Shown: piece after piece, positions 38,505 to 48,600 of the stretch
Layout of the letters: each line of letters starts with the position of its first letter
Numbering within the stretch: the first letter of the stretch is position 1
NCBI RefSeq assembly: GCF_026314945.1
Contig: NZ_CP111121.1
Location: forward strand, 1,550,001-1,614,000
DNA from: Chryseobacterium fluminis
GTDB taxonomy: Bacteria; Bacteroidota; Bacteroidia; Flavobacteriales; Weeksellaceae
Length of the DNA stretch: 64,000 nucleotides
Reading direction: 5' to 3'
Made by a program: the position numbers and the translations under genes
Notes under the pieces: model-generated
Seen by the model: the letters and a program-made list of their open reading frames with translations, nothing else
Databases searched by the model: none
Told to the model about the DNA's origin: nothing

Positions 38505-40115
38505 CTACAAATGTTTATTCCCGGTAATTTTTAATTCATTTAAATCCAATTGCGATTCAGCTCTCCTGATTTCGTCATCACTAAACTGTTTTTCTCTTTT
38601 TATTTTAAACAATTCTTTACGCTGCATTGCAAAAATATCGAGCATGATCTTATGATATTCTTTGAGGTCATTCTGCCTGTTGGTGCACATTTCCAGAGAA
38701 TTCAGATGACCTTCCTGAACAGAGATGTCATTCTCAATGGTATTTTTGAAATTCTCAACCAGGCTGTTATTATTCAGACTGGATTTATATCTTTCATTCA
38801 GTCTGTTTACTGCCAGGTTATCCAATCTGATCTGAATGGCAGCCTGCTGCTCGTGGGATGGTAAAATCGGATCTATTTCTCCGATTTTCGTTAATTTAAT
38901 GATCAGGGGAAGAGTAAGCCCCTGAAAAACCAGGGTTACAAAAATAACGACAAACGTAATGAAAATGATTAAATTTCTCATGGGAAATTCTGCCTGATCG
39001 TTCATCATCACCGGAATAGATAATGCCGTTGCCAGAGAAACCACTCCACGCATCCCTGCCCAACCGATGATTAACGGGTTTTTCCATCCCGGGCTTGGAT
39101 CTTTCCGGATCTTCTTGCTCAGCCATCTTGGAATGTGAGCCACCGGATAAATCCACAACAGACGGACCACAATTACAATTGCACTTATGATCAGGCCATA
39201 TTTAATCCCGTCCGTCAGGGAAGTTTCTCCCAATCCGCTGATAATATCAGGAAGTTCCAGTCCTATCAGCACAAAAACCAATGCATTCATCACAAAAATC
39301 AGGGTATTCCAGACTCCGGTCATATTAATTCTTGTCGTTCCGGTTTTAAAAATCTCATGCGAACGGAAAGACATGAATAATCCACCGCTTACCACTGCCA
39401 TGACTCCCGAGAAGTGAAAATGTTCCGCGCTGAGAAATAAAATATAAGGGGTCATGACCGTCAGTGCAGCATCTATCGCCGGTGTGGTCGGCAAAAACCG
39501 GTGTATGGCATAAAAAATATGAGCGCCCGCGATTCCTACAACCACGCCCATTCCAGCCACCAGAAAAAACTGCCCGGTCGCTTCCTGCATCGAAAACATC
39601 CCGGTCATTACTGCTGCCAGTGCAAATCTGAAAACAATTAATGATGATGCATCATTAATTAGACTTTCACCTTCCAGCATGGCTACCGTTCTTTTTGGCA
39701 CTTTCAATCCTTTTAAAACTGTTGTTGCGGCTACGGCATCCGGCGGTGAGACAATGCCTCCCAACAGAAATCCTAAAGCCAGGGTAAATCCTGGAATTAA
39801 GGCCTGTGATGCAAAAGCTACGACTAAAGAAGTGAGAAAAACCAATCCGAAAGCCAGTAATCCGATTGTTCTTTTCCATTTCCAGAAATCATTCCACGAG
39901 GTATACCATGCTGCTTCATACAAAAGGGGCGGCAAAAAAATCAGAAAAATAATTTCCGGATCCAGTTTTAATACCGGAACTCCCGGAATGAGACTGATCC
40001 CCAAGCCTGCCAGTACCAAAAAAATGGGATAGGCAATTTTGATGCGTTGTGCAAGCATCACCAGCAGCATGACGATGAGTAAAAGGCCCAGTATTAAGAG
40101 TAGTTGTTCGTGCAT
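38505..40115 (-). CDS. Na+/H+ antiporter, CPA1 family (NhaP-like)
   Basis: This 536-aa protein has about 12 membrane helices in the first 415 residues. The ion-binding ND motif lies in LEGESLINDASSLIVFRFAL (about 155) and the unwound-helix region in GGIVSPPDAVAATTVLKGL (about 125). A cytoplasmic tail of about 115 residues follows (LPSHEQQAAIQIRLDNLAVN...). It exchanges Na+ or K+ for protons to control pH and salt. The divergent side contains a paired-palindrome repeat. No operon partner is evident. Confidence 0.92.
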   Translation of the reverse strand: MHEQLLLILGLLLIVMLLVMLAQRIKIAYPIFLVLAGLGISLIPGVPVLKLDPEIIFLIFLPPLLYEAAWYTSWNDFWKWKRTIGLLAFGLVFLTSLVVAFASQALIPGFTLALGFLLGGIVSPPDAVAATTVLKGLKVPKRTVAMLEGESLINDASSLIVFRFALAAVMTGMFSMQEATGQFFLVAGMGVVVGIAGAHIFYAIHRFLPTTPAIDAALTVMTPYILFLSAEHFHFSGVMAVVSGGLFMSFRSHEIFKTGTTRINMTGVWNTLIFVMNALVFVLIGLELPDIISGLGETSLTDGIKYGLIISAIVIVVRLLWIYPVAHIPRWLSKKIRKDPSPGWKNPLIIGWAGMRGVVSLATALSIPVMMNDQAEFPMRNLIIFITFVVIFVTLVFQGLTLPLIIKLTKIGEIDPILPSHEQQAAIQIRLDNLAVNRLNERYKSSLNNNSLVENFKNTIENDISVQEGHLNSLEMCTNRQNDLKEYHKIMLDIFAMQRKELFKIKREKQFSDDEIRRAESQLDLNELKITGNKHL

Positions 40116-40178
40116 AATTTTTTATTTATACTTCTTTTGCCTAGAAGACAAAGTTTCCTCTAATGTATAGATTATTTA

Positions 40179-40244
40179 AGTTTTGGCTGAAGCCAATTGA
40201 TTTTTAAATTTTTATTTAAACGGGCTGAAGCCCGTTCCTATTGA
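40179..40244. repeat. Paired-palindrome dispersed repeat, copy 2
   Basis: AGTTTTGGCTGAAGCC is followed about 30 bp later by AACGGGCTGAAGCCCGTT and CCTATTGAT, the same arrangement as at 26214-26276 with compensatory base changes. It lies between the antiporter and hydrolase genes. Confidence 0.6.
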
Positions 40245-40271
40245 TATTTGTAGCTTTTGTATTTAAGAAAT

Positions 40272-40892
40272 CTATTTAAAAATCAAGGTATTGGCCAGCT
40301 CCATTTCTTCCTGATTAATAGAATGTCCGAAGTTGGCATATACTTTTTCGGTAACGTCAGCATTCATTTCTTTTAAAATATTGGCTGTCGCATATACTCT
40401 TTCTACCGGAACATGGAAGTCGGGATTGCTGGTTCCAAGAAAAATCGGGGTCCGGGCAAAATCTCCCGAATAATTTTCGCGATTGATCTTATCTCCGATA
40501 ACGCCGCCTATGATGGCTGCAGCTCCTCCAAACTTCTGAGCATTTCTCGCTAAAAACTCCAGTGTAAGACAGGCTCCCTGCGAAAATCCGAAAAAATAAA
40601 TATTTTCAGATTTAATTCCTGCATCTGAAGCACTTTTCACTGTTTTTCCAATCGTTTCAATAGCTGACGACAACCACGGTTCATTTTGTTCGACAGGAGC
40701 TATAAATGAAAGCGGATACCAGCTTCCGTTGGTTGCCTGAGGCGCTAATAAGGCATAATCTTCAACATTTAAATGCTGCGAGAGGCTTAAAATATCCTGT
40801 GCGCTTCCTCCTCTTCCATGAATCATTATTAAAGCTTTTTCGGCTTGTTCCAAAGGTTTCCCTGTTGTTTTAATATCTAAAATATGGCTCAT
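40272..40892 (-). CDS. Alpha/beta hydrolase, MhqD-like carboxylesterase/phospholipase
   Basis: From ATG 40892 the product is about 206 aa. The nucleophile Ser lies in FFGFSQGACLTLEF (about 105). The oxyanion region is ALIMIHGRGGSAQDILSL (about 20), and the catalytic His is in YANFGHSINQEEM near the C-terminus. This is the short carboxylesterase class to which Bacillus MhqD belongs. The start is placed right after the stop of the dioxygenase gene (1 bp gap). In Bacillus the mhqED/mhqA genes respond to catechol and quinones, and this operon has the same combination. Confidence 0.88.
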   Translation of the reverse strand: MSHILDIKTTGKPLEQAEKALIMIHGRGGSAQDILSLSQHLNVEDYALLAPQATNGSWYPLSFIAPVEQNEPWLSSAIETIGKTVKSASDAGIKSENIYFFGFSQGACLTLEFLARNAQKFGGAAAIIGGVIGDKINRENYSGDFARTPIFLGTSNPDFHVPVERVYATANILKEMNADVTEKVYANFGHSINQEEMELANTLIFK

Positions 40893-40893
40893 T

Positions 40894-41847
40894 TTATCTG
40901 TATTTTTCTGTTGGATAATTAAATTTAGGAAGAACATCATTCAGATGTGCTCTTTTATCTTCAAACTGTTCAGGCAGGCTTAAATGCTCTCCTAACGAAG
41001 CGAATTCCTCGTCAGCATCGAATCCGGGCCCGGAAGTGGCAATTTCAAATAAGACACCTCCCGGTTCTTTAAAATATACGGAAGTGAAATATTTACGGTC
41101 CTTCACTTCGGTATGTTCTAATCCGAATCTGTTTAATTTTTCAATCATTTCAAGCTGTGACTGCGCGTCTGGCGTCGCAAAAGCAACGTGGTGAACGGTT
41201 CCTCTTCCTGCCAGACCTTTCAAAGCATTGGGAGTGCACACCAGATCCACATACCTTCCGGGAGCATTACCGGTTCCGAATCTGAAACGGTCTGCGCTTT
41301 CGGCGATGATCTGATGATCCATTTGGGTGGTCAGCAAAGCCGCTGTTCTTTCATATGCATCCAGCCAGATTTCCACATGATGAATTCCTTTGACGGCGTA
41401 ATCTTTCGGAATAAATTTGTTATCGTAGCCTTTTCTGTCATCTTTATCACTAAAAACCAATTCCAGTCCTAATCCGTCGAAATCTTCAAGGTAGATGAAA
41501 ACTTCGCCGGAAAACCTCTGCTGAGGCTGTTTGAAAGGAATATTAAACTGGTTCAGCCGGTTCAGCCAATAGTCCAGCGCATCTATTGAAACTGAAAATG
41601 CTGTTGTGTTCAGCATTCCTTTACCATGCCTTCCGTTTACCAGACCTTTGCCGTACGGAAAAGTAGTCAAGATCGTCCCGGGCGTTCCGAACTCGTCCCC
41701 GAAATAAAAGTGATAGACTTCAGAATAATCAAAATTAACGGTTCTTTTTACCAGCCGAAGTCCTAAAATTCCGGTATAAAAGTCTATATTTTCCTGTGCA
41801 TCGCCTGTGATGGCTGTGACATGGTGAAGTCCTGTGATAAGTGACAT
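40894..41847 (-). CDS. Ring-cleaving dioxygenase (VOC superfamily, MhqA/MhqO-like), paralogue 1
   Basis: This 317-aa protein has two vicinal-oxygen-chelate modules. The first metal ligands are in GLHHVTAITGDAQENIDFY (His8) and the second module begins KGIHHVEIWLDAYE (about 150). GTVHHVAFATPD lies near 215 and the C-terminal Glu in GGVLFEIATSGPGF. It is predicted to cleave hydroquinone- or catechol-like rings. It lies 1 bp from the hydrolase gene and 68 bp from the GNAT gene. A second paralogue sits three genes upstream in the same operon, so the operon carries duplicated ring-cleavage capacity. Confidence 0.88.
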   Translation of the reverse strand: MSLITGLHHVTAITGDAQENIDFYTGILGLRLVKRTVNFDYSEVYHFYFGDEFGTPGTILTTFPYGKGLVNGRHGKGMLNTTAFSVSIDALDYWLNRLNQFNIPFKQPQQRFSGEVFIYLEDFDGLGLELVFSDKDDRKGYDNKFIPKDYAVKGIHHVEIWLDAYERTAALLTTQMDHQIIAESADRFRFGTGNAPGRYVDLVCTPNALKGLAGRGTVHHVAFATPDAQSQLEMIEKLNRFGLEHTEVKDRKYFTSVYFKEPGGVLFEIATSGPGFDADEEFASLGEHLSLPEQFEDKRAHLNDVLPKFNYPTEKYR

Positions 41848-41915
41848 AGTTTGTTGGTTTTTGGTTGATTGCTGTTGGTTAATAGATTTTAATGTAAAGG
41901 TGATTTGTTATCTGA

Positions 41916-42212
41916 TTATTCCTGTTCTTTCAGCCAAACGTCATTATATTCTTCGGGATTGCGTTTGAACTGTGCATGAACGTATGGACATAACGGAACG
42001 ATTTTCAAATCATTTTCTCTGGCATAAGAAACCAGTTTGGCGAGTAATAATTTGGCGAAACCTTTTCCGGCATATTCTTCATTCACTTCCGTATGATAGA
42101 CGGTTAATTTATGTCCGATCACCGAGATATCCATTTTTCCTGCTTTATGATCATCTGAAAAAAGCTGAACTTCTCCTCTTACGTTTCCTAAAACTACTTG
42201 TGTTGTTTCCAT
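41916..42212 (-). CDS. Short GNAT-family N-acetyltransferase (YjdJ/NATD1-like)
   Basis: This 98-aa protein has the compact GNAT fold of COG2388. The acetyl-CoA loop is EEYAGKGFAKLLLAKLVSYA (about 45-65) and the C-terminal IVPLCPYVHAQFKRNPEEY is characteristic. The substrate is unknown. It lies between the two dioxygenase genes with short gaps (68 and 53 bp). It is probably cotranscribed from the promoter at 43225 and may help detoxify amines or reactive products. Confidence 0.82.
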   Translation of the reverse strand: METTQVVLGNVRGEVQLFSDDHKAGKMDISVIGHKLTVYHTEVNEEYAGKGFAKLLLAKLVSYARENDLKIVPLCPYVHAQFKRNPEEYNDVWLKEQE

Positions 42213-42265
42213 ATTGTTTATTGTTTATTGCTAAGATATACCGTTTGTGAAAACTGATTAATGAT

Positions 42266-43198
42266 CTATGATAATTTCGGTAATACACCTTCTATTTTTT
42301 CACGTAATGCTTCATGTTGTTTCGGAAGTTTTAGGTTGCGTCCCAATTCGTTTAAAGGTTCATCTACGGTGAATCCGGGATTGTCTGTGGCAATTTCGAA
42401 CAGTACGCCACCCGGCTCTCGGAAATATAATGAGTAGAAATAATCTCTGTCGATTTTTGGAGTAATGCTTAAGCCTGCTGACATTACTTTTTCACGAAAT
42501 TCCATTAGTACATTATCATCTTTCACCCGGAATGCCACATGGTGATTCGTTCCTGCTGCATTTCTTCCAGCCGGAATTTTATCATTTTCTATAATATCCA
42601 CAAGGTTTGCTGTTTCAATGGCATCTGTTGCCAGACGGTATCTTCCTCCTTCCTGTTTTTGTAAATCATATCCAAAAATATCCGTTAATACTTTAATGGT
42701 CAGATCTGCTTTTTTCAGAGTCAGGGTAATATTGTGGAATCCTTTTAATGCATTTTCATCTTTAATATCATCCGTTGTCCAGACTTTTCTGTCATCAGGA
42801 GCTGATGATTCTATAAACTGCAGCTGTAAACCGTCCGGATCTTTAAACGCGATTAATTTTTCACCAAAAATCTCTCCTTCCTCAACTTGTATATTAAACT
42901 GGTGTAATCTGTTTTTCCAGAAACCCAGACTTCCTTTTGGAACCGAATATCCGATATGCGTAGCCAGTCCGCTTCCGTTGGTCCCTCTTCCGATTCCTTC
43001 CCAGGGAAAGAAAGTGAGAATTGTTCCCGGCGTACCTTCTTCATTTCCAAAATAAAAATGATAGGTTCCCGGATCATCAAAGTTCACGGTTTTCTTGACA
43101 AGCCTTACGCCTAAAACCTGAGTATAAAAGTCTAAATTTCTTTTGGCATTATCTGCAATTGCGGTGATATGGTGCAGTCCTAAAATTCTATTTTCCAT
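42266..43198 (-). CDS. Ring-cleaving dioxygenase (VOC superfamily, MhqA/MhqO-like), paralogue 2
   Basis: From ATG 43198 the product is about 310 aa with the same two-module layout as its neighbour: GLHHITAIADNAKRNLDFY, KGFHNITLTLKKAD, GTNHHVAFRVKDD and GGVLFEIATDNPGF. The frame is open 57 bp further upstream, but that would run into the -7 region and the conserved family start is MENRILGLHH. It is first in the four-gene operon and has the operator-containing promoter shared with the pirin gene. Confidence 0.9.
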   Translation of the reverse strand: MENRILGLHHITAIADNAKRNLDFYTQVLGVRLVKKTVNFDDPGTYHFYFGNEEGTPGTILTFFPWEGIGRGTNGSGLATHIGYSVPKGSLGFWKNRLHQFNIQVEEGEIFGEKLIAFKDPDGLQLQFIESSAPDDRKVWTTDDIKDENALKGFHNITLTLKKADLTIKVLTDIFGYDLQKQEGGRYRLATDAIETANLVDIIENDKIPAGRNAAGTNHHVAFRVKDDNVLMEFREKVMSAGLSITPKIDRDYFYSLYFREPGGVLFEIATDNPGFTVDEPLNELGRNLKLPKQHEALREKIEGVLPKLS

Positions 43199-43224
43199 TT
43201 TCCGTTTGTTTAATTTTGATATGA

Positions 43225-43273
43225 CAAATGTAGGCTGATAAAAAAACCTGTACATTTAACTAGTTTAATAAAT
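43225..43273 (-). promoter_or_regulatory. Dioxygenase-operon promoter with shared operator
   Basis: On the minus strand, ATTTATTAAACTAGTT then AAATGTAC (43273-43250) is followed after 17 bp by TACATTTG (43232-43225). Compared with the pirin promoter the 24-bp block differs at one base and the spacing is identical. This strongly suggests a common regulator. Confidence 0.72.
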
Positions 43274-43294
43274 ACACAAAACCTGATTCCCGGA

Positions 43295-43336
43295 TAAAAA
43301 AGAAAAGCCCTTTTAAATCCTGGATTTAAAAGGGCT
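43295..43336 (-). terminator. Terminator of the giant-protein operon
   Basis: Perfect 15-bp arms, 43306-43320 (AGCCCTTTTAAATCC) and 43322-43336, on the minus strand are followed by TTTTCTTTTTT. It lies 17 bp after the last stop of the operon and isolates it from the dioxygenase promoter. Confidence 0.88.
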
Positions 43337-43353
43337 GACTTTAATCAATATGT

Positions 43354-43890
43354 TTATAACTGAGCCAGATCACTTACCGTGAGCTGAACATCTCCTTGTT
43401 TTAACATGGTTCCGTTACCTACTTTCATGGCGTCTAACCTGAATGTTGTATAGTAGATATTCGGTACTTTAAACCATAAATAAACACTGGAATCGGTTCC
43501 GACATATTGTCCTGCTGTAATGGCAGTGCTTCTGTTGATATGGGTTTTTGTCTTTGATATGGCATTGGAAGGACGATAACAATATCCTGTCCAGATAATA
43601 TCAATAATCTCACCTGACTGATAGGAATATCCCGAAGCATGTAAATAATACATTGCGGTATGCGTATCGACTTTATAGGGAAGCTTTATATGATACAGAT
43701 GGGTACTGCTGTTTTTAGTCATCAGGTGTTTTAAAATTCCTGTTCTTACGCTTCCTACTTCATCAGACCCGGCAAAATCCGGATTATCCAAATGCACATA
43801 GCTGTCGAGCATATCTTCAAACTGCTTTTCCGTAGGCCTTTTCCCGGCCTTGAAAAATGTTTTCAGCTCTGAAATTATTCTTTTAGGCAT
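43354..43890 (-). CDS. Tail-fibre-like small protein
   Basis: From ATG 43890 the product is about 178 aa. Its first 35 residues (ELKTFFKAGKRPTEKQFED, then MLDSYVHLD) match the N-terminus of the 580-aa protein encoded just upstream. The rest is a beta-rich single domain (HLYHIKLPYKVDTHTAMYYL...) of unknown type. The start overlaps the upstream stop by 8 bp. The shared N-terminal motif, also seen at the N-termini of flavobacterial phage tail fibres, suggests an anchoring segment that attaches alternative distal domains to one structure. Last gene of the operon; a strong terminator follows. Confidence 0.6.
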   Translation of the reverse strand: MPKRIISELKTFFKAGKRPTEKQFEDMLDSYVHLDNPDFAGSDEVGSVRTGILKHLMTKNSSTHLYHIKLPYKVDTHTAMYYLHASGYSYQSGEIIDIIWTGYCYRPSNAISKTKTHINRSTAITAGQYVGTDSSVYLWFKVPNIYYTTFRLDAMKVGNGTMLKQGDVQLTVSDLAQL

Positions 43891-45625
43891 GACTGACTCT
43901 TTTTTTAAGGTCTTCAATTTCTTTATTCTGAGAAATCAGATACAGAGTGAGTTCTTCAATTTTCTGAAGAAGTTTAATCTGGAAGTTCCCGATTTCCACT
44001 CCGTTCTCCGTCATTTCTTTGGCGGAAGGAATTTCAGGAAGATGATTTTTTTCGGAAATAAACTTTTCAACCTCCTGAATTGGTTTTAAATCATAGTCTG
44101 ATGCGAAAACGAAATCCGCGGTCGGAGTCTGAGTAATAACGACATCTTTCGCCTCAAGTTTACCGTACAACGCCATATTTCCGGTATCTCCCAGCACCAG
44201 CCTTGCTCCATAATTTCCGTTGTCGAAGTAACTCCAGAACTGCAGGCCGTTACCATAAGCACCTCCCATATTATAAATCGCCCACCTTCTTGCTTTATCA
44301 GCCGGCTTACTGTTATTCACAAGAAGAACCGATCCTCCTTCATTTTCAGAAGATTGTGAAGTGATTCCTCCTTTTACGTCAAGTGCCGAAATAGGATTAG
44401 ATGTTCCTATCCCCACATTTCCTCCTTTGGGATTTAGTGCCAGATCATAAAATGTAGTCGTATTGTTAAAATCCTGAGGCTGAATCCATCCGTAAGAAGG
44501 ACCGATATTCATTCCGAAATCCATAACTTCTCCATACCCTTCGTCACTGGACTGTAGCCTTAATAAAGCATTAGAATTCTTACCATTTGTAGGTCCGCCT
44601 TCATCATAACTTTGTGTAGCACTGATGGTTAATGGTTGAGTTGAATTTGAAAGACCTCCAATACTTACATTTCCGTTGGGAGCAATATTCATTTGTGTCC
44701 CCCCGTTGGTTACAAAATTGATGCCTCCGGAGACCGTGTTATTATTCAGTCTGTTATTTATAATATTCAGGTCGTTATAAGAACCATACGTAAATCCGTT
44801 TGCTGAATATCCTGAGTTGAGTTCCAGGTCAGCAGTATTATGGTATTTTAATCTGATTTTGTTACTGCCACCTCCTGCGTCAGCCCTGTCAAAAGATGCT
44901 GAGATATAATTGATGTTACCTAAGGGCTGTGCTTCCTGCACATGTAGTTTTGCTTCGGGAGAACCGGTGCCTACTCCCAGTTTTGCATCTTTCGTAACTT
45001 TCAGTCCCACTTTAGCTGAATCCGGAGAAAAAGTATCTCCCACCAGTAAGCTCCAGTCATGCGTCATAGGCTGTAAACCGATATTTGACGGATCATTTCC
45101 CTTATTATTAAGAGTATTCCATGCACTGTTTTTATTAATTGACCGTACTTTAATCACTACTGACATCGTTGCATTGGTGACACCGAGTACTTTTGTTGCT
45201 CTGATACGGAACCTTCGGGAAGAACCATTGACGTCAATTGTAAAGCCATTTGTATTTGGATCTGCTACATAGTTATTTTTATTAATGATTCCACATTCTC
45301 TCCACATATTTGGATTTGAATGTGAAACTGCAGCAAGGTGAGTCGCCGCGGAAGCAATACTTCCTCTGGTATAAGCTATCGAAATTTCATAAAGTCCGCT
45401 TGCATAAGCCATCTCCGGAAAAACTTCTAAAAACTCTACATAATCTCCGACCTGATAACCAGACGGAAAATCAAGATAAGTGGTATATTCAGAGGTCTGC
45501 AGATTCTTAATAGCCGAATCATCTAAGTGAGCATAGCTGTCTATAAGATCTTCAAACTGTTTTTCGGTAGGCCTTTTATTGGCTTTAAAATATTCTTTTA
45601 ATTGGGTGATGGGTGTTTTTGCCAT
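43883..45625 (-). CDS. Tail-fibre-like protein with C-terminal S74-like region
   Basis: This 580-aa protein begins with the anchor motif LKEYFKANKRPTEKQFEDLI (then DSYAHLDD). A jelly-roll-like region follows, then fibre-like repeats (AKLGVGTGSPEAKLHVQEAQ, IAPNGNVSIGGLSNS, KGGNVGIGTSNPISALDVKG) typical of trimeric tail fibres. The C-terminus (DYDLKPIQEVEKFISEKNHL...) resembles the region of bacterial and phage fibres where an S74-type chaperone sits, with a final coiled coil (LLQKIEELTLYLISQNKEIE). It lacks a signal peptide. It sits 20 bp downstream of the 1617-aa gene and probably forms the receptor-binding fibre of whatever the operon builds. Confidence 0.7.
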   Translation of the reverse strand: MAKTPITQLKEYFKANKRPTEKQFEDLIDSYAHLDDSAIKNLQTSEYTTYLDFPSGYQVGDYVEFLEVFPEMAYASGLYEISIAYTRGSIASAATHLAAVSHSNPNMWRECGIINKNNYVADPNTNGFTIDVNGSSRRFRIRATKVLGVTNATMSVVIKVRSINKNSAWNTLNNKGNDPSNIGLQPMTHDWSLLVGDTFSPDSAKVGLKVTKDAKLGVGTGSPEAKLHVQEAQPLGNINYISASFDRADAGGGSNKIRLKYHNTADLELNSGYSANGFTYGSYNDLNIINNRLNNNTVSGGINFVTNGGTQMNIAPNGNVSIGGLSNSTQPLTISATQSYDEGGPTNGKNSNALLRLQSSDEGYGEVMDFGMNIGPSYGWIQPQDFNNTTTFYDLALNPKGGNVGIGTSNPISALDVKGGITSQSSENEGGSVLLVNNSKPADKARRWAIYNMGGAYGNGLQFWSYFDNGNYGARLVLGDTGNMALYGKLEAKDVVITQTPTADFVFASDYDLKPIQEVEKFISEKNHLPEIPSAKEMTENGVEIGNFQIKLLQKIEELTLYLISQNKEIEDLKKRVSHA

Positions 45626-45645
45626 AATTTTATTTTTAATTTCAT

Positions 45646-48600
45646 TTATACGTTCGGTCTTACGACAAACGTCTGTTCGATGATCATTCCGTCGGTCCCG
45701 TCGGTGGAAATCCCTCCGATCTGGGCTGATGAATTAGGGTTATACAGGGTAATGATACGGTCTTCTTTACTGAACATTCCTGAGGTATTTTCGGTAACGA
45801 CTTTGAAATGATGGTAGACAGGATTTCCTTCTGCATCTTTCACGGTAAGAGGATCCAGGCCTATTTTCTGTAGTCTTAGGAACATTGTTCCGTCGGTAAT
45901 ATCAAAAATATCTTTTGCCATCCAGCTTTCGGTGTTAGTCAGCGGATCGTTTTCAAATAAATACAGCTGTACTTTGGAGGCATTGGACGGAAGGACATTC
46001 ATTCGGGCCAGTTCTTTCCAGTTCCCCTGGTTATTCATTTTATAAAGGTGATATTTGCCCTTATAACACTGCTCTTTCCAGCTTAATAATCCTGAGGTCA
46101 CTACGTTTCCGCTCACGGCATCAGATTCAAACTGCAGCTCGGGAGCACCCGGCAGGACGTTCTCTGTCATCATGGTGATCATGATCTTCGATGCTTCTGA
46201 GGGAGCATATTCGGTAACGATCACATCGCTCTGGGTGGTGGTATATTTCGCTTCGGCATATTCTACTTCGGCCTCCACCGTCACGCGGTAATATAAAGGA
46301 TCGCTGAAGGGAACCTGGGTAAGATCATCGAAGCTGTCCTGCAGCGTCCAGACTCCGTCATCAGACATGGTGTCTTCAATCGCCAGTTCATGCACCAGTT
46401 CCATGGTTCTTACCGAAACGGCATCCTGCATGGTAAGGGCACGGTATAATTTGGTCTTTTTAACATTGTAAACTTTGTTGTAGGTATTAATGTTCACTTT
46501 CATCGCCGGGCTCACCCCATTGGCAGGGTTTTCCAGCACCGGAATCACACTTTTGATTTCCGGAGTCTTTAACGGGAATGAATTGACCATTTTTACAGGG
46601 CCTATCACCTCACTCATCTCACTCTGTACGAGCTGGGCATTGGTTTCTTTGACGGCATAAAAGTACACGCTTTTTGAAGCGCCGTCCAGGGTATAATCTA
46701 CAAATAACGTCTTATGCTTCGGCGTGGTTTCCAGGATTTTCATCATAGGAGCCATATCAAATTCTCCATTGACATCGTTACCCGGAGTCAGCAAAGTTCC
46801 GTTTTTATCCCTGATCACCTGGGCTTTCGGAATGGGCTGATAATCACCGCCTTTCACAAACTGGTAAAGAATCGGAACTTCCGTCAGCGGAACAAAGGTG
46901 TTTCGGATCGTCTGTTTTACAAAATCAAGAAAGGCCACCTTTCCAAATGTACCACCGGGATCCGCCGGGATAATAACCTGCGATAAAGTCTGAATATTGT
47001 TATACGCTGACTCCGTAAGGGCAGGGATCGCCGGGCTGTAATGCTCGTTATGATCGGCAATAAACAGGTTGATTCCCTTTAACAGATCCGGGCTGTTAGG
47101 AATCGGAAGCCTGTACCCGTTATGAAGGTTAAACTGCGTCGCATCGCTGTTGAAAATACAATTGGCCAGTTCCGATAACCGGTCATTGAAAAAATCATCG
47201 TTATTTTTTTCACGGATATCTTCTACCGAATTCGGTTCAGGACTGGCATTATAATCCTGGGTATGCTTGTATAAAGAGCTCAGCAGAATGTCATCATTGC
47301 TCCGAAGGAACATCACGCTGAAGGGCTTATGCTGATACGTATTGGTAAAGGCATAGGAAGAACGTCCGAAGGTATCGGGCCTGGTAGCATATTTCGATCC
47401 CATCGGCATTTCAGGGGCCATAGGCGCTTCGATTTTTCTTCCGAACATCATGGTCGGGATAGAAATCCGCGACTTATAATCCACATAAGTGAGATCTACC
47501 GTTCTAGTCCCGAAAATGCTGTATTTTTCCAGCGCATCATCCTGAGGGATAATGTCTTCTTTGGTAAGCCTGCATGGTACATTATGGTGAAGGTAGGCCC
47601 TGTAGCCCGGGTAGAAGTTCACTTCTGTGGTGATCCCTGGCATAGCCACAGGCAGTAACGGATTAGTAGCAAATGATTCATCCAGGGCAAAGATTTTAAG
47701 ATCTCCATTACCGGCACCGATATTATCGATACGGATGACCTTAAGGACTGCTTTTTCCTGATTCTGAACACCATACCTCTCCACACGGATGCTTCCACGG
47801 TACCATTGTACACTGTCCTGTCCTGCGACTGTAGCATACTGAGGGTGATTCCCCAGGTTGAAGCCCGGGAAATTAATCTCATACAGACCTGTAAAAGGAA
47901 GGGGCTGGTGGGTAACGGGATCTAAGTCGATGACTTTGGTCATCACCGCTGTTCTGTTGATTCCCCGATATTTCCTGAAATACGTATTATAGGTAGTGTC
48001 AGGAGCCTGACCTGATTCTATGGTTTTCTCTTCGGTATGAACCGGCCAGCCGTCCCCGATCTTGATTTTTAAAGGGTGTGGGTTTACGGCACCCCAGGTT
48101 GAAGGGTTCTGCATGTTTTCTACCACCATCAAAGATTCGTTGGCAACAGGTACCGTAAAGTTCGCAGGGTCAAAAGGCATCGCCGTATTCTGTCCGAAAG
48201 CATTTCCAACCTGTTTTTTCAGGATGTGGAAAACGGGATAATCAGGGTTGGTACCGGATACAATATTGTGAATAATATAATCATCGGTGCCCACAGAGAA
48301 TACGCCCCCAACATATTTTGGGAAGTCTGCCACTGCAATGGTAGGTTTTAAGGTCTGGGCCGTCGCGGCAGTGGCCCCTGTACTGCTGAGTACCAAAGCT
48401 TTGGTTTTAATTACAGAAACCAAAGGGTTGCCCGGCAAATCGGTAACACTTTCAATGGCTCCGAATACTCTGTTTGGAATTTCGGGGCGGAAGAATACCT
48501 CAATATGGTCGGCAAAAAGTTCTTCTGCGTCCGGTAAAGGACTGAAATCCGAAACTTCTTCTCCGTTTACCGCTTTCTGATAGGTAATCATATCCTGGGA

